Below, piece after piece: positions 35,133-43,005 of a DNA stretch of 46,986 nt. This DNA comes from Acidobacteriota bacterium (GTDB lineage: Bacteria > Acidobacteriota > Vicinamibacteria > Vicinamibacterales > UBA2999). The stretch is taken from the NCBI GenBank assembly GCA_016184455.1, contig JACPCS010000138.1, positions 1-46,986 of the forward strand, in the 5' to 3' direction. Below the pieces are notes generated by a model. The model saw only the letters and a program-made list of their open reading frames with translations, made no database searches and was not told where the DNA came from. The translations under genes were made by a program, and so were the position numbers. The first letter of the stretch is position 1. Every line of letters starts with the position of its first letter.

Positions 35133-37525
35133 GGCGTGCGGACGCGAACGGCCGCCATCACGTTGAACGGCTGACCGGGATAGAGCTGCCGGTTGCCGAG
35201 CGCCGACGCAAAGTACTCGCGATCGGTCACATTGGTGAAGTTGAGCGTGTACTGCACGCGCCCGCGCCGATAGGCGAGGCCGACGTCGACGAGCTCGTAG
35301 GCACTGAAGCCGACGGTGTTGATGTCGTTCAGGAACTGCTCCGACACGACGCGGCCGCCGGCCATCAGCGAGAGGCCGTTCGGCCACGCATAGGAGGTCG
35401 CAACGCTCACGGTGTGCTCGGGCGCACGCCGAGGGATCCGGCCCGAGAGGTTTACGGTGCCGGACATGTAGTCGAGGAACCTGGCGCGCGTGTACCCGTA
35501 GCCCACCTGCGCGTTCCACTCCGGCGTCACCAGGCCGGCGAGCTCCGTCTCGAACCCGCGCGAGCGCAGCTTGCCAATCTGTTCGAAGAAGCCGCCGCCG
35601 AGCGAACGGGTCAGGTTCTGCTTCTCGATGTGGAAGACCGCCGCCGACAGCTGCAGCCGCTCCCGCATCAGGCGCAGCCGCTGGCCCACCTCGTACAGCT
35701 CGCCGTACTCGGGCTCGAGCGGCGTGCCATCGGGCTGGATGTTGAAGTTCGGCCGGAATGAGGAGGAGTTCTGCGCGTAGATGTCAACGGCCGTCCTCGG
35801 CTGGTAGACCAGGCCCGCGCGGTGGGTGAACGTGTCCGATTGGCCGCGGACGATCGCCGCCTGAGTTTCCACGCCGTTGACGACGGGGTTGTTGTAGTTC
35901 TGGCGGCGGATGCGGTCGAAGCGGCCGCCGACGACCACCTTCAGCTGCGGCATCAGTGTCAGCGCGTCCTGCACGAACACGCCGTGGGTGCGATTGGTGA
36001 AGTAGTCGATGCGCGTCACCGGGAACGAGTGCACGTCGACGGGCACGTGGCTTTCTACGGGGTTGTAGAGATCCATCGGCGTCGTGTTGAAGTTCGCCCC
36101 GGCGCGCCGGTGCGTGTAGTTGTCGTAGTCCTGAAAGTCCCACCCGACCAGCACGTCGTGCGGCACGCCGACCGTCACGCGGCCGCTCAGCTCCGCCTGG
36201 TTCGTCCACGGACGGCGGTGGTGCTTGAAGTAGAGGAACCCGCGGTTCACGCGGCTCGGCGGCGTGACGTCCAGAAATTCCGTGACCCAGTACTCGTCGT
36301 CGAAGTCGCGGTAGCCGACCGTATTCCGGAAGGCGTACCCGCCGCCGAACGTCTGCGAGTAGCTGACGCGGAGGTTGTGATCCACGCCCAGCCCGAAATC
36401 CTGCGGCGTGTTGAACCGGACGTCGCGCGGCACCTTCGGGATGACGTCGCTGCCGTCGCCCTGGACGGCGCGTGAGAACGGATCGCCGATGGCCGTACGC
36501 GTCGGATCGGGCGTGAAGCCGCCCGTGAGCGGCACCAGCGGAAGGCCGCCGTCGCCGCTCACGCGGTTGCGGTCGAACATGTAGCGGACGTCGAGCTGCC
36601 GCGACGGCGCCGGACGCCACATGATCGAGGGCGTCACAGTGAGCCGGCGGGCCGGATCGTGGCGGAAGTTCTCGGCCGACTCGCCGCCGATATCGAGGCG
36701 GTAGAAGAGCGCGTTCACGCTGCCGACGCGTCCGCCGGCCCCGAACGTACCACGGTAGGTCTCCCAGCGGCCGGCCGTCGCCGACACGTCGTAGGTCGGA
36801 TCGGCGGTGGGCTTCTTCAGCACGAGGTTGACCGTGCCGCCAATCGCGTCGGCGCCGTAGAGCACCGACGCCGGTCCCATCAGCACTTCGACTGTGTCGA
36901 CGCCGGCGAGCTGCGTGCTCACGCGGTTGCCCTCGTTGCGGACGCCGTCGACCATCTGCACCGAATCGTTGATGCCGCGGAACGTGAAGTACTGATACAC
37001 GCCGTACTGGTTGTAGGCGACGACGTTCGGAAGCTGGTTGAGCGCAGTGACGACGTCGTTGATCGCGCGCGACTGCAGATAGTCGGCCGTCAGCGTGTGC
37101 ACGGTGAGCGGTTGATCGCGCAGCGGCACCGCAATGCGGCCGATCGTCGGCACCGTCGCGACGCCTTCGACCGTGATCTCCTCGCGCACCGGCGCAATGG
37201 CCAGCACCGCGGTCACGGTGCGTTCGCCGGACGTCAGCGCAACCGTCTCGGCGTGCACGCTGAACCCGCGGGCGGTCATCTCGAGCCGGTACTCGCCAGA
37301 TGGCAGACCGGTGAAGCGGAACGACCCATCGGCGCCCGTGAGCTGCGTCTGCGGCTGCCCCGATGGAAGCGGCATCAGCACGACTGCCGCGTTCGCGACC
37401 GCTGCGCGATCGGGATCGGTCACGCGCCCCGTGACGGATGCACTCTGGGCCGCCGCGGATCCCGCGATCAGAAGCACGCCGGCCGCCCCCGCCCACACCA
37501 CGCGACTGATGTTCATGACATTCAT
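35129..37525 (-). CDS. TonB-dependent siderophore-type receptor with N-terminal carboxypeptidase-regulatory-like domain
   Basis: The product (about 798 residues) has a signal peptide (ending SAAAQS), a carboxypeptidase-regulatory-like domain (about 30-110, VTGRVTDPDRAAVANAAVVL), a plug (about 125-265, with NVVAYNQYGVYQYFTFRGIN, and VEVLMGPASVLYGADAIGGT) and a 22-strand-type barrel to the end. The plug and barrel resemble FhuE/FpvA-type ferrisiderophore receptors. A TonB box is not obvious; EEITVEGVA near 115-123 is a candidate. The ligand is probably an iron chelate, given the PepSY partner downstream. Start ATG 37525 is one of several close choices (37528 GTG, 37516 ATG). The shared regulatory box lies 48-65 nt upstream. 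Confidence 0.92.
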   Translation of the reverse strand: MNVMNISRVVWAGAAGVLLIAGSAAAQSASVTGRVTDPDRAAVANAAVVLMPLPSGQPQTQLTGADGSFRFTGLPSGEYRLEMTARGFSVHAETVALTSGERTVTAVLAIAPVREEITVEGVATVPTIGRIAVPLRDQPLTVHTLTADYLQSRAINDVVTALNQLPNVVAYNQYGVYQYFTFRGINDSVQMVDGVRNEGNRVSTQLAGVDTVEVLMGPASVLYGADAIGGTVNLVLKKPTADPTYDVSATAGRWETYRGTFGAGGRVGSVNALFYRLDIGGESAENFRHDPARRLTVTPSIMWRPAPSRQLDVRYMFDRNRVSGDGGLPLVPLTGGFTPDPTRTAIGDPFSRAVQGDGSDVIPKVPRDVRFNTPQDFGLGVDHNLRVSYSQTFGGGYAFRNTVGYRDFDDEYWVTEFLDVTPPSRVNRGFLYFKHHRRPWTNQAELSGRVTVGVPHDVLVGWDFQDYDNYTHRRAGANFNTTPMDLYNPVESHVPVDVHSFPVTRIDYFTNRTHGVFVQDALTLMPQLKVVVGGRFDRIRRQNYNNPVVNGVETQAAIVRGQSDTFTHRAGLVYQPRTAVDIYAQNSSSFRPNFNIQPDGTPLEPEYGELYEVGQRLRLMRERLQLSAAVFHIEKQNLTRSLGGGFFEQIGKLRSRGFETELAGLVTPEWNAQVGYGYTRARFLDYMSGTVNLSGRIPRRAPEHTVSVATSYAWPNGLSLMAGGRVVSEQFLNDINTVGFSAYELVDVGLAYRRGRVQYTLNFTNVTDREYFASALGNRQLYPGQPFNVMAAVRVRTP

Positions 37526-37542
37526 CACCCTTCGGGGTCATC

Positions 37543-37590
37543 ACGCTATGCGACGGCCGCGCAGCGTGACAACTGAAGAGTTCCTGAACG
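37543..37590 (-). promoter_or_regulatory. Candidate regulator box and -10 element upstream of the TonB-dependent receptor
   Basis: On the minus strand CGTTCAGGAACTCTTCAG (37590-37573) matches the porin-gene box at 17 of 18 positions and keeps both TTCAG half-sites. Exactly 24 nt later comes TAGCGT (37548-37543), matching the position of TAGTAC at the porin promoter. The surrounding bases are unrelated, so the shared part is unlikely to be a recent duplication. Confidence 0.6.
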
Positions 37591-37655
37591 TCTTTTCAGA
37601 AACACGAAGGGCGGGCCCGGGCGGCCCGCCCTGTGACTTTCTCACACACCGTGGC

Positions 37656-37739
37656 GGCCGGCTTTTAGCCGGCCCTCAGGTCCGGGGTCCCCACCGCGCA
37701 AGCCTGCGCGGTGGGATAGAAAATCCGCCTGAAGGCGGA
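37656..37739. repeat. Triple-hairpin palindromic repeat unit
   Basis: Three hairpins stand in a row: 37656-37663 with 37667-37674 (8 bp, TTT loop), 37690-37700 with 37705-37715 (11 bp, AGCC loop) and 37724-37730 with 37733-37739 (7 bp). It lies between the receptor promoter and the 3' end of the cytochrome gene, so it may also act as that gene's terminator region. The layout is REP/BIME-like. A single copy is seen here. Confidence 0.8.
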
Positions 37740-37758
37740 CACTACGGCCAAGACACCT

Positions 37759-38955
37759 CTAGCCCGCGCGGCCATCGGCCGGCTTGCCGGGCGACGGCTG
37801 GGCGAACCGCGAGTCAGGGATATTCGTGTTCGGCTGCACGTTGGTCAGCTCCACGACCATCTGCATATACGTCTGGCTGACGGTCTTCTTGAACGGGATC
37901 TTGACGCCCTGCACGTCGCGGTAGTCCTCGAAGTTGATCTGGGTCGGCACGAACCCGACCGGCGTCTCGGTCCAGCGGTTGATCCGCACGAGCAGACCCG
38001 TCTCGTCGAAGTAGAAGTTGGCGAGCACGCGGTTGTTCTGGAGCCCCTGCACGACGATGACTTCCTTGTCGTTGATCGCCGTCCGGCCGACGCGCCACTG
38101 GGGGAACGTTGTGCGGAGGCCGACCCCGAACGGCGCCATCGCCTCGAGGCGGACGCGGTCGAGATTGCCGGCGGTCAGCGTCAGCAGCGGCAGCGGCGTG
38201 TCGGGACCGGCCATCCACGCGTTCGTCCCGTTGTACACCCGGTAGCTGTCGCCGTTGAAGAAGTGCACGATCATCGCCGACTGCCCCGGCGCCTTCACGT
38301 ACAGCTCCATCGGCACCTTGTCGAAGGAGGTGTCGAACCCTGCGTAGGTCCCCTTGGCGGTGAAGCTCGTGAACTTCGACAGCCGCTCCTTGCCGCCGAT
38401 CGCCTGGATGAACTTGTCGAAGATCTCATCCGCCTTGAGGCGCGTGTCGACGGGAATGTCGCGGATGTTGGGATCCTCGACCGGCGTCGCGTACTGCAGC
38501 ATGATGTTCGGGTCGCTGACGGGCCTGTCGCTCCCCTGATGGCAGGTGAAGCAGGTCACGCGCGGCTGCCCGCCGAAGAACTGCCTGTTGATCGTGTTCA
38601 TCATCACGATCATCTGCCGCGCGCGCTGCAGCCGTGGCGTCGGATCGGCGAACGCGCGCTTGTCGAAATACGCCTTCGACGCATGGCAGAACGTGCAGTC
38701 GTTCCCCATCGCGTTCGCGAACATCCCCATCGACTCGAAGAACGTGTCGACCGGAATGCCTTTCAGCAGCACGACGGTCTTGAACACGTCGTCTGTGAGC
38801 GGCACACCGGGAGGCGCCGCCGCGGGCGCGGCCGTCGGAGCGCCGCCCTGCGCCGATGCTTCGGCGGGGACGCGGGAACCAACAGCCACGACCACGAGAC
38901 CTGCCACGGCGATCGCAGTGGCGCCGAGGAACGAGCGCATCGATCCGAGCTTCAT
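37759..38955 (-). CDS. Diheme cytochrome c of the photosynthetic reaction-centre cytochrome subunit-like family
   Basis: From ATG 38955 (AAGGAG upstream) the product is 398 residues with a signal peptide or anchor (about 8-36). Two heme sites follow, C87-T-F-C90-H91 and C135-F-T-C138-H139. The MGMFANAMGNDCTFCH and VTCFTCHQGSDRP contexts are those of reaction-centre cytochrome c subunit-like proteins, which in acidobacteria occur widely without a reaction centre. Residues about 165-385 form a beta-rich domain (KFTSFTAKGTYAGFDTSFDK, FYFDETGLLVRINRW) like LolA/outer-membrane lipoprotein sorting folds. No reaction-centre genes are present here. It is likely a periplasmic electron carrier; partners are unknown. 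Confidence 0.88.
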   Translation of the reverse strand: MKLGSMRSFLGATAIAVAGLVVVAVGSRVPAEASAQGGAPTAAPAAAPPGVPLTDDVFKTVVLLKGIPVDTFFESMGMFANAMGNDCTFCHASKAYFDKRAFADPTPRLQRARQMIVMMNTINRQFFGGQPRVTCFTCHQGSDRPVSDPNIMLQYATPVEDPNIRDIPVDTRLKADEIFDKFIQAIGGKERLSKFTSFTAKGTYAGFDTSFDKVPMELYVKAPGQSAMIVHFFNGDSYRVYNGTNAWMAGPDTPLPLLTLTAGNLDRVRLEAMAPFGVGLRTTFPQWRVGRTAINDKEVIVVQGLQNNRVLANFYFDETGLLVRINRWTETPVGFVPTQINFEDYRDVQGVKIPFKKTVSQTYMQMVVELTNVQPNTNIPDSRFAQPSPGKPADGRAG

Positions 38956-39016
38956 GATCTCTCCTTGCTGGATGGGTCCACAGAGCACCCCAACGCGCAC
39001 AATCCGCGCAACGCCA

Positions 39017-39040
39017 CCCCATCGCGGAGGCGCGATGGGG
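39017..39040. repeat. Perfect 10-bp hairpin between divergent genes
   Basis: CCCCATCGCG (39017-39026) pairs perfectly with CGCGATGGGG (39031-39040) around a GAGG loop. A second, G/C-rich imperfect palindrome (about 39049-39071) follows. Both lie in the 151-nt promoter region between the cytochrome gene and the gene at 39107. It could be a regulatory structure in a leader or a decayed REP-like element. Confidence 0.65.
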
Positions 39041-39106
39041 GACGCCGGTTGGGGACCCCGCTAGGCGGGGGCGAGTATATCGTATTTGGCCAGGAGGAAT
39101 TCCCGA

Positions 39107-39895
39107 ATGGCCAGCTCACGCGGCCGACGCGCGGTGGCCGTAGCCGGAGCGGTCCTGATCGTGCTCGCGTGCGCGTCCGACGCGCAGGCGCAGGTCCAGG
39201 CGGGCGGGCTTGCGCGGCCGATTCCGCGCACGGCGGACGGCAGACCCGACCTCTCCGGCGTCTGGCAGGCGGTGACCACGGCGAACGTCGACCTCGAGCC
39301 GCACGCCTCGGGCCGCAACGCGCCGGCCGGACTCGGCGTCGTCGAGGGCGGCGAGCTTCCCTACCAGCCGTGGGCGCTGGCGCAGCGCGACGAGAACCGC
39401 CGCAACCGCGCGACGCGCGACACCGAGGCGCGCTGCTTTCTACCCGGCGTGCCGCGCGTGATGTACATGCCGTTTCCCTTTCAGATCGTCCAGACGCCGA
39501 CACTCGTGCTGATGCTCTTCGAGTACGCCAACGCGACGCGCAACGTCTTCATCGACACGCCGCACCTGGAAGGGCCGATCGAATGGTGGATGGGCGACTC
39601 GCGCGGCCGCTGGGAGGACGACACGCTCGTTGTCAGCGTGACGCACTTCAACGATCAGACATGGTTCGATCGGGCGGGGAACTTCCACAGCGAGGCGATG
39701 CAGATCGTCGAGCGCTACGCGATGATCACGCCCGATCACATCCGCTACACGGCGACGGTCACCGATCCAAAGGTCTTCACGCGCCCCTGGACGATGAGCA
39801 TGGTGCTGTACCGGCACCTCGAGCCGAACGCACAGGTGCTCGACTACCCGTGCTACGCGTTCGAGCTGGGCGACACGCCGCTCAGGCCTAATTGA
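39107..39895 (+). CDS. Secreted protein of a paralogous acidobacterial-type family (copy 1)
   Basis: The 262-residue product starts at ATG 39107, behind a strong AGGAGG. A signal peptide (about 8-28, ending AQAQ) is followed by PRTADGRPDLSGVWQ, LPYQPWALAQRDENR, a conserved WWMGDSRGRWEDDTLVV, HFNDQTWFDRAGNFHSEAM, VERYAMITPDHIRYTATVTD and FTRPWTMSM. I know this pattern as a recurrent uncharacterised secreted family in acidobacteria; no catalytic residue set is established. The His, Asp and Trp-rich core (TWFD-AG-FHS) could form a binding site. It is convergent with its own paralogue, overlapping by 8 nt at the 3' ends. Confidence 0.8.
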   Translation: MASSRGRRAVAVAGAVLIVLACASDAQAQVQAGGLARPIPRTADGRPDLSGVWQAVTTANVDLEPHASGRNAPAGLGVVEGGELPYQPWALAQRDENRRNRATRDTEARCFLPGVPRVMYMPFPFQIVQTPTLVLMLFEYANATRNVFIDTPHLEGPIEWWMGDSRGRWEDDTLVVSVTHFNDQTWFDRAGNFHSEAMQIVERYAMITPDHIRYTATVTDPKVFTRPWTMSMVLYRHLEPNAQVLDYPCYAFELGDTPLRPN

Positions 39896-40718
39896 GGATC
39901 GCTTCGCGGGCGCGTTCGCCCTCGGCGCACGCGTATTCGAGGATCTCGTAGCCGGGATCGTTGGCGTGCTCGCGCGTGAGCGTCCACGCCATCGTGAACG
40001 GGCGCGTCAGGGTCTGCGGATCCGCGAAGGTGACCCGCAACTGGATCGTGTCGCGATCCACGTACGTGTAGCGCTCGACGAGCGTCATCTCGTCGGAGTG
40101 CAGCGTCCCCTTCGAGTCGAACCACGTCCAGTCGCGCAGGTTCCTCGTCTCGACGACGAGCGTGCTCCCTTCCCAGCGGCCGCGCGCGTCGCCCATGTAC
40201 GTCTTGACCTTCGCCGGCGCGTGCGGCCGGCCGTCGAGCGGGATGATGCGATAGGAATGCGTCCGCTCCCACGCCATCACGACGTAGCCGGGCGCCTGCA
40301 CGACCTGGAAGTCCTGCCAGTACAGCAGACGCGGCACGCCGAGCATGCAGAACAGGTCGGGATTGACGTCGCGCGGGCTCTCCGGCTTTCCGGTGACGAC
40401 GTCGCCGCCGTACCGCGACAGGATCTCCTGCCGCCGCGCTTCGGCCCACGGCTGATACGGAATCCTGCCGTCGGACGTGTCGACGATGGCGCTCACCGGC
40501 GTGCGCGCGGCGATCTGCTCCTTCGTCCAGCCCTGGACGAACAGCGTGTCGGCCGTTTGAAAGCTCGTTTCGACGTTCGTCCCGTCGGCGCCGCCGTTCG
40601 GCTCGCCCCAGAAGCCCTGGATGTCGGGCTGACCGTCGGGCGTGCGCGGCGGGTTCCACGACTGCGCCGCCGCAGGTGCGGCGAGCGCGACGAAGAGTAT
40701 GGCGGCAATGATTCTCAT
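39888..40718 (-). CDS. Secreted protein of the same paralogous family (copy 2)
   Basis: The 276-residue protein has a signal peptide (about 1-18, ending AAAQ) and the same ordered motifs as its neighbour: PRTPDGQPDIQGFWGEPNGG, IPYQPWAEARRQEI, CMLGVPRLLYWQDFQVVQAP, YMGDARGRWEGSTLVVETRN, WTWFDSKGTLHSDEM, LVERYTYVDRDTIQ and LTRPFTMAW. It differs by an insertion after the first motif (about 30-70). The start overlaps the hydratase stop as ATGA (40715-40718), so it is translated with that enzyme. This may place it in the same pathway, for example handling of an aromatic or keto-acid substrate outside the cell (inference). Confidence 0.8.
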   Translation of the reverse strand: MRIIAAILFVALAAPAAAQSWNPPRTPDGQPDIQGFWGEPNGGADGTNVETSFQTADTLFVQGWTKEQIAARTPVSAIVDTSDGRIPYQPWAEARRQEILSRYGGDVVTGKPESPRDVNPDLFCMLGVPRLLYWQDFQVVQAPGYVVMAWERTHSYRIIPLDGRPHAPAKVKTYMGDARGRWEGSTLVVETRNLRDWTWFDSKGTLHSDEMTLVERYTYVDRDTIQLRVTFADPQTLTRPFTMAWTLTREHANDPGYEILEYACAEGERAREAILN

Positions 40719-41539
40719 CGAGTCAACCGCATGACCAGTGCGGGCACATCGAGTCCCTGCGCGGCGACCGACCAGCGCTCACCCGCCGCAATCGGCGGCG
40801 CGACCGTCAGCGATCCGGTGCTGATCAACTCGCCCCCGCGGAGCGGCTCGGCACCGGGCTGCTCGGGCACGGCGGAGGCGAACTCCACGAGGCAGAGCGC
40901 AGGGCTCTCGAGCACGTTCTTCCCGCCACCTTCCTGCACCACCTGCCCGTCCTTCGACAGCTTCACGGTGAACGTCGCGAGCTGGTCGACGAGCTGCGGA
41001 ATGGCGTCGCGCTGTACCTGGCGCGGCTCGCCGACGACGAGCGCGGCGTGGAGGCCGAGTGAGGCCATGAAGTCGCCCGGCTGGAACTTCCAGTCGGGAA
41101 ACGGACAGTCGACGACCTCGAAGGCAAACGCGTACCACTCGACCGCCGCGAGCGCGCCGGCCGCGTCGACGGCCGGCGGGAGCGGCGACTTGAGCTTGAC
41201 GACGATCTCGGGCTCGAGGCGCGGCGCGCGCATGCGGGCGAGCGACAGCGTCGCCTCGCCGGCCGTGGCGTAGTGCACCGTGTCGTCGTACATGTTCGCC
41301 CAGACGAGCGTCTTCATCTTCATCGCGCGCCAGACCGCGCGGTTCGCCAGTCCGATCTTCCGACCGACCGTGCGGCGGCCGGCCGCGCGCCGGATGCGCG
41401 TGAGTTCCGCCTCGATGGCGTAGCCGGTGTTCAGATCGCAGCCGCCCTCACGTGCCGAGGGGGGCACGGCAACGGGGAGGCCGGCCGTGTAGGCGTCGAG
41501 CATTTCCTTCGCGAGCGCAGAAACCCTGGGATCCGTCAT
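40715..41539 (-). CDS. 2-keto-4-pentenoate hydratase-like protein (FAH superfamily)
   Basis: The 274-residue cytoplasmic protein resembles MhpD/DmpE hydratases and the related 4-oxalocrotonate decarboxylases of meta-cleavage pathways. Key parts are GYAIEAELTRIRRAAGRRTV with GRKIGLANRAV, ARMRAPRLEPEIVVKL carrying the E-x-E-type metal ligands, and FEVVDCPFPDWKFQPGDFMA. The C-terminus has STGSLTVAPPIAAGERW, the usual 'tG' turn of the family. The reaction would be Mg-dependent hydration of a 2-hydroxypentadienoate or a similar enol acid. No ring-cleavage dioxygenase is nearby, so the substrate is open. It diverges from the MFS gene at 41611, an oxalate/formate-type carrier that might import an acid substrate. 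Confidence 0.83.
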   Translation of the reverse strand: MTDPRVSALAKEMLDAYTAGLPVAVPPSAREGGCDLNTGYAIEAELTRIRRAAGRRTVGRKIGLANRAVWRAMKMKTLVWANMYDDTVHYATAGEATLSLARMRAPRLEPEIVVKLKSPLPPAVDAAGALAAVEWYAFAFEVVDCPFPDWKFQPGDFMASLGLHAALVVGEPRQVQRDAIPQLVDQLATFTVKLSKDGQVVQEGGGKNVLESPALCLVEFASAVPEQPGAEPLRGGELISTGSLTVAPPIAAGERWSVAAQGLDVPALVMRLTR

Positions 41540-41610
41540 GGGCGTTGATTATAGGTCCGGAAGCCGCCGGCCTCGACAGCCACGGGCGGCGATGGTACGC
41601 TGGCGCCGCC

Positions 41611-42921
41611 ATGAGCACACAGCGCGCCACCACTATCCGTCCGCCCGCGTCCGACGCGACGCGGTGGGCACAGCTCGTCTTCGGCATCATCTGCATGGTG
41701 ATGATCGCGAACCTGCAATACGGCTGGACATTGTTCGTCGGGCCGATCGATCAGAAACATCAGTGGGGCCGGGCCGCCATCCAGATCGCCTTCACGATCT
41801 TCGTCCTGACCGAGACATGGCTGGTCCCGATCGAGGGATATCTCATCGACCGGTTCGGCCCGCGCGTCATGCTCAGCGCGAGCGGCGCGCTCGTGGCGAT
41901 GGCGTGGATCATCAACTCGGTCGCCGATTCGCTGTTCCTCCTGTACGTCGGCGCGGCGATCGGCGGCATCGGCGCCGGTGTGATCTATGGCGGCGCCGTG
42001 GGCAACGCGCTGAAGTGGTTCCCGGATCGGCGCGGCCTGACGGCGGGGCTGACCGCAGCCGGCTTCGGCGCCGGATCGGCGCTCACCGTGGTGCCGATCG
42101 CCAACATGATCCAGTCGAGCGGCTACGAGGCCGCCTTCTTCTGGTTCGGCCTCGGCCAGGGGCTCGTCGTCATGGCGGTGGGACTGCTGCTGCGCGCGCC
42201 CGAGCCGGGCGAGGTCGCGGCGCCCGCCGCGCCCGCCGTGCAGCAGACGCGCCGCGACTACACGCCCGCCGAGGCGATCAGGACGCCGGTCTTCTGGGTG
42301 ATGTACGCGATGTTCGTGATGGTCGGCGCGGGCGGCCTCATGGCGGTCGCGCAGCTGGCGCCGATTGCCACCGACTTCAACGTCGCCAAGGTGCCGGTCA
42401 CCCTGCTCGGCCTGACGCTGCCGGCGCTGACCTTCGCGCTCACGATCGACCGGGTACTCAACGGCGTCTGCCGGCCCTTCTTCGGTTGGGTGTCGGATCG
42501 GATCGGCCGCGAACAGACGATGTTCATCGCCTTCTTCGTCGAAGGCGTCGGCATCTACGCGCTCCTCCTGCTCGCAGGCAATCCCGTGGCGTTCGTGATC
42601 CTGTCGGGCGTGGTGTTCTTCGCGTGGGGCGAGATCTACTCGCTCTTCCCGGCCACGTGCACCGACATCTACGGGCGGAAGTTCGCGACCACGAACTACG
42701 GGATGATGTACACGGCGAAGGGGACGGCTGCGCTCCTCGTCCCGCTCGCCAACGTGCTGACGAACGCGACGGGCAGCTGGCACGCGGTCTTCTACGTCGC
42801 CGCGCTCCTCAACATCGTCGCCGCTGTGATGGCGATCGGCGTGCTGAAGCCGATGCGCGTGCGGACGATGGCGCAGGCGGTGGCGGTGCCGGCCTCGTCA
42901 CCGGCCGTGCAGCGCGCGTAA
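41611..42921 (+). CDS. OFA-type MFS transporter (oxalate/formate antiporter family)
   Basis: The 436-residue carrier has 12 predicted membrane segments and the features of the oxalate/formate antiporter family: WTLFVGPIDQKHQWGRAAIQ, TWLVPIEGYLIDRFGPRVML, GGIGAGVIYGGAVGNALKWF, PDRRGLTAGLTAAGFGAGSA and the second-half FFGWVSDRIGREQTM. Members exchange small mono- or dicarboxylates, or monocarboxylates with protons. ATG 41611 is the start; the open frame extends upstream without homology. It diverges from the hydratase gene (71-nt gap). Its stop codon is the first base set of a 37-bp inverted repeat. Confidence 0.9.
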   Translation: MSTQRATTIRPPASDATRWAQLVFGIICMVMIANLQYGWTLFVGPIDQKHQWGRAAIQIAFTIFVLTETWLVPIEGYLIDRFGPRVMLSASGALVAMAWIINSVADSLFLLYVGAAIGGIGAGVIYGGAVGNALKWFPDRRGLTAGLTAAGFGAGSALTVVPIANMIQSSGYEAAFFWFGLGQGLVVMAVGLLLRAPEPGEVAAPAAPAVQQTRRDYTPAEAIRTPVFWVMYAMFVMVGAGGLMAVAQLAPIATDFNVAKVPVTLLGLTLPALTFALTIDRVLNGVCRPFFGWVSDRIGREQTMFIAFFVEGVGIYALLLLAGNPVAFVILSGVVFFAWGEIYSLFPATCTDIYGRKFATTNYGMMYTAKGTAALLVPLANVLTNATGSWHAVFYVAALLNIVAAVMAIGVLKPMRVRTMAQAVAVPASSPAVQRA

Positions 42922-43004
42922 ATGGGGTCGGAGGTCATTTTTAGAGGACACTCACCCCGTGAAAGCTGGTGAGTGTCCTCTAAAAATGACCTCCGACCCC
43001 ATTT
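42920..43004. repeat. 37-bp perfect inverted repeat between convergent genes
   Basis: Bases 42920-42956 pair with 42968-43004 without a mismatch, leaving an 11-nt loop. The arms contain GGGGTCGGAGGTCATTTTTA, including T and A runs, so either transcript ends in a hairpin followed by T's (43001-43006 on plus). It overlaps the stop codon of the MFS gene and ends one base before the stop of the ModA-like gene. It can act as a bidirectional terminator. Its length and perfection suggest a recent palindromic mobile-type repeat. Confidence 0.9.
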
Positions 43005-43005
43005 T

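Noticed and set aside
37759..38955. Evidence for phototrophy from the reaction-centre-like cytochrome
   Set aside because: Only a cytochrome-subunit-like protein is present; no reaction-centre, chlorophyll or carotenoid gene occurs in the window, and such cytochromes are common in non-phototrophic acidobacteria.
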